DNA of 64,000 nucleotides from Escallonia rubra (taxonomy: Eukaryota; Streptophyta; Magnoliopsida; Escalloniales; Escalloniaceae), in NCBI GenBank assembly GCA_033065855.1, contig JAVXUO010002668.1, positions 60,959-124,958 on the forward strand, read 5' to 3'. The position numbers and the translations under genes were made by a program. Positions 46,070-55,924 of the stretch are shown one piece after another. Numbering within the stretch: position 1 is the first letter of the stretch; each line of letters starts with the position of its first letter. Under the pieces are notes generated by a model. The model ran no database searches. It had not been told where the DNA came from and saw only the letters and a list, made by a program, of their open reading frames with translations.

Positions 46070-46435
46070 TTCCAGAGTTGTTATGAAATTGGGAGTATAT
46101 CACTCTATGCCCTTTGCCCTTCGTGCAATGCATGTACTTATATATACTTTGAAACGGGACCCCTTTATGAAAGAGCTACAGGTTCAACTTTATGAGATGT
46201 GACAAGCCTCTGCAATAGACTAGAGACTTGTCTTGTCACCAAAGACTTGTCAACTTTATGACACGGGCATGCTATTGTCTCCAACTATTGTCATCTTCAA
46301 TGTCCAGAGACTTGTCTTGTCACCAGAGATGGACAGACTATTGTGTAGCTATCACACCAATATATTGTGTATGTGTGTGTGGGCTTATTTATATATGTTA
46401 GCCACGCTCATCGCATTACAATCGCCTAAGTTTTC
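46070..46435. promoter_or_regulatory. Shared divergent promoter of the two accessory genes
   Basis: The 366 bp between the two starts holds a TATA-like motif for each direction: AAGTATATATAAGTAC on the minus strand (about 46136-46151) and TTATTTATATATG on the plus strand (about 46384-46397). Between them a 20-bp block, AGAGACTTGTCTTGTCACCA, occurs twice (about 46223 and 46306), a plausible binding site shared by both promoters. Confidence 0.55.
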
Positions 46436-46870
46436 ATGGCAGGAGTTCCTGGGAGTTCTAGTCTGCGGGGACGTGAGACTGTGTGGTTGTTGTGTGAAAG
46501 GAACGACGACTACAAAGAAGTGAAGTACACGGACCCGAGAGAGTATTATTGCGGTTTACGGAGAGAATGTGCATATCGAGTTGAGGAATCAGAAGCACTA
46601 CACCAAGATCTCACCACGCTGAGGGCACATGTGCCGCAACGTCGTTCACTTACTATGTCGAGGCGTAATGTTAAACAGTGTAAGAAAGCTGTGCGCCGAA
46701 TTCGTATGGAGAATAACCGGATGTTGCTGCGTAAAAAACGATTTTACATGCTTCAACTTGCGGAAGAAATGGCCGAGGCTAGTGGGAGGCACCTCAAATC
46801 AAACGAGAGAAACAATATTTTAACCAATGATCAGTACTTATCTGATGAGTATATGTCAAATGAAGAGTGA
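46436..46870 (+). CDS. Small basic protein, possible coiled coil (MULE-B accessory 2)
   Basis: A 144-residue intact frame starting MAGVPGSSSLRGRETVWLLC. It has no recognised domain. The region YYCGLRRECAYRVEESEALH, then AVRRIRMENNRMLLRKKRFY, then acidic YLSDEYMSNEE parallels the layout of the minus-strand gene at 45638 (LRAEWSYRMNEYEVL, then ALHRIREENNRMRVRQ, then an acidic end). The pair thus arose by duplication and inversion and then diverged; the persistence of both frames suggests selection. The first 25 residues differ. Function unknown; basic helices suggest protein or nucleic-acid contacts. Confidence 0.7.
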   Translation: MAGVPGSSSLRGRETVWLLCERNDDYKEVKYTDPREYYCGLRRECAYRVEESEALHQDLTTLRAHVPQRRSLTMSRRNVKQCKKAVRRIRMENNRMLLRKKRFYMLQLAEEMAEASGRHLKSNERNNILTNDQYLSDEYMSNEE

Positions 46871-46989
46871 TATATATATCTCTTCCTACTGCATGTTAGG
46901 ATTTCATTCCAACCGGCACATATCCACATGTCATTCTAATTAGCGAATCCCGTCTTTTGAAGCATGTAAAATGTTGGGAATTTATGTTT

Positions 46990-47430
46990 CTAACTACATC
47001 CGTCATACTATAATGGGCTAACTAGCATGCCTAAGGTGCAATGAGCAAAACAAATTACAACATTTTGCGCAAGCTATGAATTTGGCGCTAAAGTGTGCGC
47101 GAATAGGCCCTTCATAGGAAAACCAAAAAAATAATTTGTCTCGTTTTTTGCCGAATTCATAGAAATGGGCTAACTAGCGTGCCTAAGGTGCAATGAGCAA
47201 AAAAAACCTTACAAAAAAAAAATTTCGCAGGCTATGAATTTGGCGCTAAAGTGTGTGCGAATAGGCCCTTCATAGCAAAACCAAAAAAATAATTTGTCTC
47301 AATTTTCGCCGAAATTCATAGAAATGGGCTATATAGCGTGCCTAAGGTGCAATGAGCAAAAAAAAAAGTGACCAAAAAAATTCCAATATTTTTCGCAAGA
47401 TATGAATTTGGCGCTAAAATGTACGCGAAT
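46990..47430. repeat. Tandem repeats (~155 bp) in MULE-B, three copies
   Basis: Three units with GGCTAACTAGC(A/G)TGCC, TAAGGTGCAATGAGC, TATGAATTTGGCGCTAAA and AATAATTTGTCTC, the same family as the repeats at 35049 and 55925. Here they read in the plus orientation although MURA is also plus. In the copy at 52746, where MURA is plus too, they read in the opposite orientation. Confidence 0.88.
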
Positions 47431-47451
47431 AGTTTTTCCGGCCCTATCTAC

Positions 47452-48020
47452 GTCCGCTATACTATATAGCGGACAGTCAAACAGAAGGAAGACTCCCCAA
47501 CACTTAGTTTTTTTTGGGCCCTATCTACGTCCGCCATACTATATAGCGGACAGTCAAGCAAAAGGAAGCCTCCCCAACAATTAGTTTTTTTTTTCGGCCC
47601 TATCTACGTCCGCTATACTATATAGCGGACAGTCAAGCAGAAGGAAGACTCCCCAACACTTAATTTTTTTTGGGCCCTATTTACGTCCGCTATACTATAT
47701 AGCGGACAGTCAAGCAGAAGGAAGCCTCCCCAACACTTAGTTTTTTTTTTTCGGCCCTATCTACGTCCGCTATACTATATAGCGGACAGTCAAGCAGAAG
47801 GAAGACTCCCCAACACTTAGTTTTTTTTGGGCCCTATCTACGTCCGCTATACTATATAGCGGACAGTCAAGCAGAAGGAAGCCTCCCTAACACTAAGTTT
47901 TTATTTTCGGCCCTATCTAAGTCCGCTATACTTTATAGCGGACAGTCAAGCAGAAGGAAGCCTCCCCAACACTTAGTTTTTTTTCGGCCCTATCTACGTC
48001 CGCTATACTATATAGCGGAC
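47452..48020. repeat. Eight-copy palindrome array with dimeric ~157-bp period
   Basis: CCGCTATACTATATAGCGG-type palindromes start at 47452, 47529, 47608, 47685, 47765, 47842, 47921 and 47998. The spacings alternate 77 and 79-80 because two unit versions mostly alternate (GAAGACTCC with TTTGGGCCC, and GAAGCCTCC with TTTCGGCCC). A degenerate ninth unit follows near 48065. It lies between the accessory genes and the 3' end of PMD-Ulp1. Confidence 0.95.
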
Positions 48021-48335
48021 AGTCAAGCAGAAGGAAGCCTCCCCAATACTTTCGTTCACTTTCGGGCCCTATCTATGTTATAGGGGACAGTCCAACAGAA
48101 ACAGTCTCACTTGGTTTTTACACTTTGTTTCCCCCTGGTCAAAGCAAATCACACAGAACAAATCAAACACTCAGCTCAACAACACAACGATATCAGTGAA
48201 TCAAATCAATCGCATTCAACAACGATCACATCTCAGTCAACACAAATGAAATCATCAATCGCACTCAACGATAAGATTCAAGAAGTTTAAGGACAATTAA
48301 AAAAGTGAATATAATGTTATTATACGCTAACATTG
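48021..48335. other. Spacer at 3' side of PMD-Ulp1 (MULE-B)
   Basis: Rich in CAATCAAATC/CAACAATCAC-type sequence. No gene seen; presumably the 3' UTR of the minus-strand PMD-Ulp1 gene. Confidence 0.35.
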
Positions 48336-51300
48336 TCAATTGGGTCCCTCGGCCCCCTCGTTACGCGGATTTACAATAAATCTAATAGGTCTAGGCCGGC
48401 CAATGATAATTTGCCAAGTTATCCTATACCTAAGGTAGTCTATGCATTCTTGGGTCCAGACGGTCTTCTTGAGGCTCTCCGACCGACAGATGTAATCCAT
48501 GTACATGCAGACGAAGACGCCGCAGTCCGAGGAATTAAGTTGCTTGGGACTACTCCTCTTCAATCGAAACACAAGCTGCGTCCCGCCCGATGGGAGCACT
48601 GGACTCTCTGGGTTCTCTCGACGACGCTTACTATTGACCATTCCAGCAAATAGATTCTGCGAGACACATAATAAGCATTAAACATTAAACATAGCGAACA
48701 TAATAAGATTAATCAGTTCTACAATATGCAAGTTACAATAAGAAGTAAACAGGATCTTACCATGGCATCCAACTCGCCTAAGCCTCGGTACATTTCAATC
48801 ACACCGATCACGGGGGTATCATCGTAGAGACTGTCGAGGACTGATACAATATTCATTACCAGTTCATAGCAAACCAAGAACCAGTGAGAATTCATTATAG
48901 CTGGGATTAGAAACACGTCCGCTACACCTGCGCTCACTGGACTCGGCCGAGCAAGATATGCTTGTAGGTTAGCGGACGGTCTCCACTGGAGCTGGGCTTT
49001 CCCCTTTCTCGCCTGCTTCCTCGCCTTGTCCCAGTCGTTATACTCTTGTACTAGGATGCCATGAAAGTAAACATCGAGGATAAAAATGCACGGACCGTAG
49101 TTAGGCTGCTCCCGACTCATTTGCCTCAGAATTTGCACGTAGTGCGAAATGACAAAGTTGTCTAACCAAATTCCCGGAGCCAGCGAGGACAGTTCTCGCC
49201 ACGAGGGATTGTAATCCAAGCCCTGCGGGTGATACACGTCATACGACGCTCCGTCTGGGGGGGCCCGCTAAAATAACAGGCTTGGATTAGGTCATGTATG
49301 CGGCTTCAGGGGCCTGGCTGGATGCCCTTTCGGATATTGCCCTCGGGGGTCGACCGGTTGCTCTTGCCCTCCGCAGGGGGGCAAGAGCAACGGAAGAAAT
49401 TGGCCTCCAACCAACGGATCGGCCGGCTGATAATCCCCTTGGGGGGCCCCGGCCGGCTGATATTGCTTGCCGGCCATTTCTTCCACCGGCTGATATTGGC
49501 ATTCGGGGCCGCCAAGTGGTCCCGCCCACGGGACAATGGGCAGTGCCTCGTTGAAACCGTAAGGCCATTCTTACGTGACTTGAATCTGAGAGAGGGGTTG
49601 GGGTTCTGGGAACAAATTGAAGGTCGGGCCGCTGTAATCGGCCCACGACGCTTGAGCATGTCCCATCCCCGGTACAGAGGGACCACCAACTCCCTGGCTC
49701 ACCCCTGAAGCTTGCCCGGAGGGATCAACGTTATACGGGCTGCCGCCCGTATAACCCATTCCCGGGCTGTCGACCGAAGACTGTCCCGATGCTTGCCGCA
49801 CAAAATTCCCGCAGCCTATAGCCAGTGCAGCAGCCTGTTGGCGAAGATCCTCGCCCATTGCGCTCATCAGATCCTTCCGCTCACTCAACTTCTGGAAGAA
49901 TGCAAGCGAGGCATTAACCTACATCCAAAGAGATAACAAATAAGTAACTTTAATCAGACATTTATATTCAAGACAAGTTGGGCAACTTACGAGATTGTAT
50001 GCCATACGCTCGTCGATCTGACCCCTAGGCGCATACCTCGCCCCGCGTTCAAAGTTCACTGGGGCTACTCTCCTCCGCGTGATGCGGGAGTACCACTCAT
50101 CGTACTCCGCGATGCTGATAACGGGGTCCGGCTCTGAGACGATGGCCGCCAGTGTGTCCTGCCAAGAAGTCCAGAGCTCTAGTTCGGCCGCGCACAATTC
50201 TTGCACATTGGCCTTGCCAAACCGCCCGACATCCGGTGGGTCCCTGTTAACCCTCATATCTGGGGCACCGGCCGGAAAAACCTGCTCCAACTCAAAATGG
50301 CGCATTGCTCGGTCTTGCAGCTTCCACTCTGCGACCTCGAAGTGGATGAGGGGTGTGCGCTGCAACCCGGAGAGCGTGAAGACGAACGACTCTTCTACCC
50401 GTCGCGCCAAACGTATGTACGGTGCCCAACGCAATTGGCCCGGAGATAGGCGGTCAAACTCCCCTCGATAGAACGTGATGTTGTGATGGGGATCGACTCT
50501 CCTGCGGTAGTGGCTTTTCTTCCGGCTGTACTCCTAAGCACGCAACCGAGGCCACACTCTATCGGTTCCATCCCTACGCGTCGGTGCACCGGGAGCAAGG
50601 TTTTCATAAGACCACACCTGAGAACATGGACAAATTATATTTATATCGTCGATTCAACAAAAGCAAAAAAAAACAAACAATAACGAAGACATGATTTATA
50701 TGATATACCTACAATAGCGAGAGACATGCACATATGGCTTTGGAGTTGGGCCTCGTTGCCTTGTGCAATGCTCGGTACAGATACGAAAGAACCGCTGCAC
50801 CCCATGCATAATCTCCAACCTCCGCCAGGTTACCCAACAACGATAAATATCTCACACTGACCGTGTTCTTCGACGTCGTTTGGAATAATATTTCCCCCAC
50901 CACCCACCAGAGGAAGGCTTGTGTGTACAGCACAAGGTCACGACTCGTATTGTTTTCCGGCAAAACCCCGTAGGTATCTACCAACCACTTCAACTTGATA
51001 CCACCACTGCTAAATTGATCCTGGGGTATCGAAGTTAAGAAGTCCCTAGCGGTTCTCTTATTCGTTGCTTCTGACGGAGGAGCAATTACCGGCCGCCCCG
51101 TCACCGGCAACCCTAAGATGAACCCTACATCTTCTAGGATAATTGTCATCTCTCCGAGCGGGTCCACCTCTCAACAAGGGAGGCCCGGTCAAGCTGTTGA
51201 AATATCTGCCCATGCGTGAAAATCCCAAACCCAATTCCACGCAGTATCCTCTTCTGGGCGATGTTCAGTTTCCACGTTACTATATCGCGAGATACTTCTA

Positions 51301-51494
51301 CGGTGTTGAGAAGTTCTCTTTCCTACGAATTAATAAATACAATTTAAGCATAACAAACGGTATATACAATGTTCGTAAGCGATAGAAAGTCGATAAATAA
51401 TGTATCTTACTCCACCATCCCATATGAGCGTACTGATATGGTTGGCTTGGTCGTATAACACGGATGGGTCTTCAGGTCCAGGGTTAAATTCCAT
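48336..51494 (-). pseudogene. PMD-Ulp1 fusion gene of MULE-B, nearly complete
   Basis: Six exons (minus) with GT-AG borders: 51494-51411, 51322-50709, 50617-49991, 49918-about 49290, about 49269-48761, 48656-48336. Start MEFNPGPEDPSVLYDQANHI. PMD: GEMTIILEDVGFILGLPVTG, GIKLKWLVDTYGVLPE, VLSYLYRALHKATR; exon 3 has QLRWAPYIRLARRVEE and TPLIHFEVAEWKLQDRAMR. A Gln/Pro/Gly-rich linker with YQPA repeats follows. The C48 peptidase shows His in NSHWFLVCYE, Asp in VSVLDSLYDD and Cys in NSSDCGVFVCMYMDYICRS, so the triad appears complete. Lesions: a collapsed frame after VERW near 51170, a TAG at the last codon of exon 2, a stop near 50535 in exon 3, and one near 49575. It is marked as a pseudogene for these, though a shorter peptidase product is imaginable. 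Confidence 0.85.
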
Positions 51495-51899
51495 TTTTTG
51501 CAACTGAAATTATGGAAAAACCTTCTCAGTTTGGATTTTACATTTTGGATTTTGATAATCGCTCGCAAAAATACGACGCTAGCACATGCATAATACATAT
51601 AACGCAAGCACATGAATGATGCATACAATGTTAGCATATGTACTCATATGTATAAATATATATACATATACGGAATCGGATTTTACAAACGCTTGCACAA
51701 CAACAAAAACATACATATATAAAACCCAATATTCATCACAACTGAAGATTACAAACAAAAAAAAGTGTAGATTTTGTGAACTTACGTGATCGATTTAGGG
51801 TATTAAAGGTGTTCTTAAGACGGAATTTCGTCGATAAGCATACCAACGCCGCTGGGAAATTTTGTGAGTAGAAAGAGTGGAGAAGAGTGTCGTAGTGAC

Positions 51900-52081
51900 T
51901 GTTTTTTGAATGTATATTTAACGTCCGCTATACAGTATCGCGGATAGCTATTACGTCCACCATACAGTATGGCGGATGGCTATAACGTCCGCTACACAGT
52001 GTAGCGGACACTGTTGACGTGACAAATAAGGACAAGAAAACCGTCATTGCGAAAGGACCAACGCGACGGGCCCTGACACAT
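51900..52081. repeat. Subterminal CCGC palindromes next to right TIR of MULE-B
   Basis: Three to four palindromes in a row (CCGCTATACAGTATCGCGG, CCACCATACAGTATGGCGG, CCGCTACACAGTGTAGCGG), spaced about 30-40 bp, just inside the right TIR and upstream of the PMD-Ulp1 start at 51494. Confidence 0.88.
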
Positions 52082-52346
52082 GTCAGCCTAGGGACGTCCG
52101 CTACATAGTATCGTGGACGTTTTTTTGCTGTCTCCCATCAGGACTTTAATGTTCTCCGCCATACAGTGTAGCGGACATGCGCGGAGGGGTAATAAGGTAA
52201 AAAAAACCCGTCCGCCATACTGTATGGCGGACGACTGACAACTTTCGAAAAAGGCGCGATCTGGACTGTCCATCTTTCGGGATGGACGGTCAGATCGTTC
52301 TTGCAACTTCTCCTATTTTGCCAACGCTCTCAACGGATCAGCTCCC
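52082..52346 (-). repeat. Right TIR of MULE-B
   Basis: Inverted copy of 41083-41347, including GCTGTCTCCCATCAGGACTT and CAACTTCTCCTATTTTG, ending ATCAGCTCCC. Differences are few, mostly single bases. Confidence 0.92.
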
Positions 52347-52353
52347 TATATAC

Positions 52354-52394
<41 letters not shown>

Positions 52395-52710
52395 TATACA
52401 TATATATACATACATATACATACATACATACATAAACATACATACATATACATATACATATACATATATATATATATACATATATATACATACATATACA
52501 TACATACATATATATATATATACACACATATATATACATACATATACATACATACATATACATACGTATACATACATACATATACATACATACATATACA
52601 TACGTATACATACATACAGATACATACGTATACATACATACGTATACATACGTATACATACGTATACATACGTATACATACATACACATACATATGTATA
52701 CATACATATA

Positions 52711-52745
<35 letters not shown>
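52347..52745. repeat. TATA/TACATA minisatellite between MULE-B and MULE-C
   Basis: 400 bp of TACATACATATACA and (TA)n, starting with TATATACAT, the right target duplication of MULE-B. Probably continuous with 40852-41082 before MULE-B inserted. Confidence 0.95.
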
Positions 52746-52749
<4 letters not shown>

Positions 52750-53529
52750 AGCCGATCCACACCCACCGGTGGAGAAATAACAATTTCTCTATCATAAATC
52801 TAGCCGTCCACGTGTAGTCATGAATGGCCCAGATCTATTTTTTTTTAGAAGTTGCAACCGCCGCTCTTTGATCCGGTTGCAAAAATGGTCAAAAATGCCC
52901 CGGGGAGCTGAAAAAACCCCATCCGCAAGAAAGACTAGCGGTTGGGGACCATGCAATCATCACCAACCGCTACAAAGTGTAGCAATTGGTGACCCACAAC
53001 TACCATTAAAAATCATAATAAAACCCCCAGCTGCCCCCACTTACCTCGAGCTGGCGCAATTAATGCCCCAACCGCTACAAAGAGAAGCGGTTTGGGGGTT
53101 TCCCTTTACTTCACGATCAGTCTTTTTCTTTCTGGCTATATCTCTCTTTCTTTTTCTTCCCAATTTCCTCACTATCAAACCCTAACCATTTCTTCATCCT
53201 CTATAACCCCTAAACTCCCATTTTTTCATAAAACAAACACTAAAAAATACTTCCAACATCACAGACTTTTAGTGTTTGCTTGCACTATCTTGAAATCAGT
53301 TTATCCAACTTTGGTGATATTATCAAAAAAGCTAATATTGAAGCAATTATCTTGAAGGAGGAGGCAATTGAAAGCAACAATACTACATTGTAAGTTTTGC
53401 CTTTTTCATTTCATTTCATTCGATTTCATGTCATTCCATTTTATTTCTGTTTCTTTACAAAAAAATTCATTTAATTCTATGACTTGTTCAGAATGATATA
53501 ATTTTTATTTTTTAGATTTCAATATAAAT
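52746..53529. promoter_or_regulatory. Left terminal region of MULE-C, probable MURA promoter
   Basis: Contains CCGCTACAAAGTGTAGC and CCGCTACAAAGAGAAGCGG palindromes (about 52975 and 53075), a CT-rich leader at 53110-53170 and a probable 5' UTR intron ending TTTTTTAG just before the MURA start. The same ATTTTTTAGATTTCA context precedes the MURA start of MULE-A. Confidence 0.55.
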
Positions 53530-55825
53530 ATGGATACAACTGGAGGAAATAATTTTTGTAAAGATTCTGATCCACCTTACAAAGGTCAAGTTTTTCAAAC
53601 ACTGGACGAAGTTGAAGCATACTATAGAGTATATTCAAAAATGATAGGTTTTGGTGTTAGAATTAAAACGACTAGAAAACGGGCGAATACAGACCAAATT
53701 TGTTCCCGACTATTTGAGTGTCATAGAGGAGCCCCGCATGTAGCCCCGGTTGTTCGGATCAGTGACGAAGGGCCAACATGACAAAGAAAAAGGGACACAT
53801 TTCCGGGTACCAGCTGCAAGGCCCATGTGTATGCAGTACACCGAAAAATTGAAAATCATTGGGTTGTGACGGGAATGGAGTTGAGCCATAATCATCAGTT
53901 GATGATCCCTAGTAAGATTGGTCAAATTCATCAGCACCGACAAATAAGCGCGGCACACAGACAACTGATATTTACAATGGCCGAGGCTAAAATTCCACCG
54001 TCTAGAATGATGGGGGTTTTCTCAAGCCAGGCTGGGGGGGTTGACAAGTTGAGCTTCAACGAAATAGACCTTCGAAATGAACTTTGTGCTCAGAGGATAG
54101 AGTCTTTCAGTAAGAGTGATTCTCAAGCTACACTTGATATCTTCAGGCGCCTTCAGAGTGAGAATTCCAGCTTTTTCTATAGTCTCCAACTGGATGATGA
54201 GAACCGCATTAGTACAATATTTTGGGCGGATGCCCGTTCTAGAGCTGCTTACCAAAATTTTGGCGATGTAGTGACGTTTGACACCACATACCGCACAAAT
54301 AAGTACTCTATGCCTTTTGCTCCGTTCACCGGGGTGAACCACCACTATCAGTCAATCTTGTTTGGCTTTGCCCTACTTAGGGATGAGACGGAGGAGTCAT
54401 TTACGTGGTTATTTGAAACGTGGCTTAAAGCAATGTATCATATTCCTCCAAAGACCATCATCACTGACCAAGATCTGGCAATGAAAAATGCAATCGCTAA
54501 GGTCCTTCCAGATACTCACCATGGCCTGTGCATATGGCACATAAGCAACAAATATCCCGAACGACTTCACATTGTATATGCAAACCATCCGACATTCAAG
54601 AGTGACTTTAATACACGTGTGAAGAAATCATTGACGGTAGACGTGTTCGAGGAGAGTTGGGCCAAGTTAATGGATGACTACTATTTGCACAGTCATGAAT
54701 GGTTGCAAGCGTTGTATGAGATCAAGACACAGTGGGTCGGTGCCTAAACCAAAAAGTTTCTTGCAGCCGGAATGACTATGACCTCGAGAAGCGAAGGTAT
54801 GAGTGCATTCTTTGATGGGTACGTAGGTCATTCTTCAAGTATAAAAGAGTTCGTACTAGAGATGCAGAAAGTCCTTGACAAGCAATTTTTCCTTGAGAGA
54901 GAAGCCGACGCGGCTACAGTTTACAGAGAAAGAGCCATAGTAGTTTTTTCACCTTTAGAGGCTCATGCGGCTCAAGTCTATACCAAGGAAATGTTTAGAC
55001 AGTTTCAAGAGGAACTACTAAATTCGAATCAATATAGCATGACAAAGTTGCACGAGCTATGCACCAGAGATCTCAAGGTTTATGCTTTGACAAATGTGAC
55101 GAATTTTGCCAATCCGTGCTCTTCTTCGGCTCCGAAAAACAGAATACATTTTACCGTAGCAGTTTGTATGGAGACCGGGTTTGTTAATTGCAACTGTCAA
55201 CTATTTGAGCATAAAGGTATACTCTGTCGATACGCGTTGACATTTTTTAGCGCCAAGAATGCTCGTGAAATCCCTCCAGAGTATATCTTGGATCGGTGGA
55301 CGAAGGAAGCTAGTACACGGTCACATTCCTTACGTGCCCAATGTTTCAGTTGATTTTGAGCAATCTGAGACGCTGTGATATGATCACCTTTGTAACATCA
55401 TGCACGATTTTTCATTGGATGCAGCGTCAACATTTGATGGGTACATGTATCAAGTTGAAGCAGCCGCACGGGATAAGGCTAACCTTGCACAGTTTAGGAT
55501 GACATTACCAAAAAGACGGGACACTCTGACTACTCTGGCGACTCCAGGCCGGTAGATTCAATCGAGCTTCACAGCCAGTAATTGACAGCACTAGCCTGCA
55601 AGGTGAGGAGGATGATATTTTTGATCCAATTCTGTCTCAAACAAAAGGGCGAAAACGAGCAATACGTATGAAGAGTCTGATTGAAGAAGCAACGGGTCAA
55701 AAAAATTGCAAAAGTGTGCGTTATGTAATAAAATGACTGATCATGACAAGAGAAACCATTATAAAGTTTTAGGTATCGAACCTGGCAGTATCGTCGAGGA
55801 GGATGATGATAAGGAAGAGTGTTAG
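53530..55825 (+). pseudogene. MURA transposase of MULE-C
   Basis: It starts MDTTGGNNFCKDSDPPYKGQ. FAR1-like zinc region (ICSRLFECHRG, ELSHNHQLM), catalytic motifs (VVTFDTTYRTN, IITDQDLAMKNAI, SRSEGMS), WHISNKYPERL, SWIM finger (NCNCQLFEHKGILCRYAL, with Tyr in place of the final His) and C-terminal knuckle with an acidic end (EEDDDKEEC). Lesions: TGA at about 53779, TAA at about 54745 and an indel near 55315 that shifts the frame, with more damage after. The loss of the last SWIM His may matter. Very similar to MULE-A MURA; the stops are at different places. Confidence 0.9.
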
Positions 55826-55924
55826 AGTTAATGTTTCAGTTGTTTAAATTGAACTTTTATAATGTTTAAATTTGTGATTAGGTTTGTGGAATCTTTAATT
55901 TATGATTTGGTTTGTGGAATCTTG

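Larger units (their letters stand above)
41083..52346. mobile_element. MULE-B: 11.3-kb multi-gene Mutator-like element
   Basis: Both ends read GGGAGCTGATCCGTTGAGAG (right one in reverse complement) and stay alike for about 265 bp. The flanking 9 bp are identical, TATATACAT at 41074-41082 and 52347-52355, although the surrounding microsatellite makes a chance match possible. Genes in order: MURA (+), B3-domain gene (+), small basic gene (-), homologous small basic gene (+), PMD-Ulp1 (-). Between them are three kinds of tandem or inverted palindrome arrays. MURA and PMD-Ulp1 are slightly damaged; the B3 gene and the two small genes look intact. Confidence 0.9.

Noticed and set aside
47452..48020. 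Regular repeat-spacer appearance resembling a CRISPR array
   Set aside because: Plant nuclear context, units are near-identical along their whole length, no unique spacers, and no cas genes.
49287..49708. Plus-strand frames of 86-136 residues opposite the PMD-Ulp1 linker
   Set aside because: Shadows of the minus-strand YQPA-rich coding sequence.
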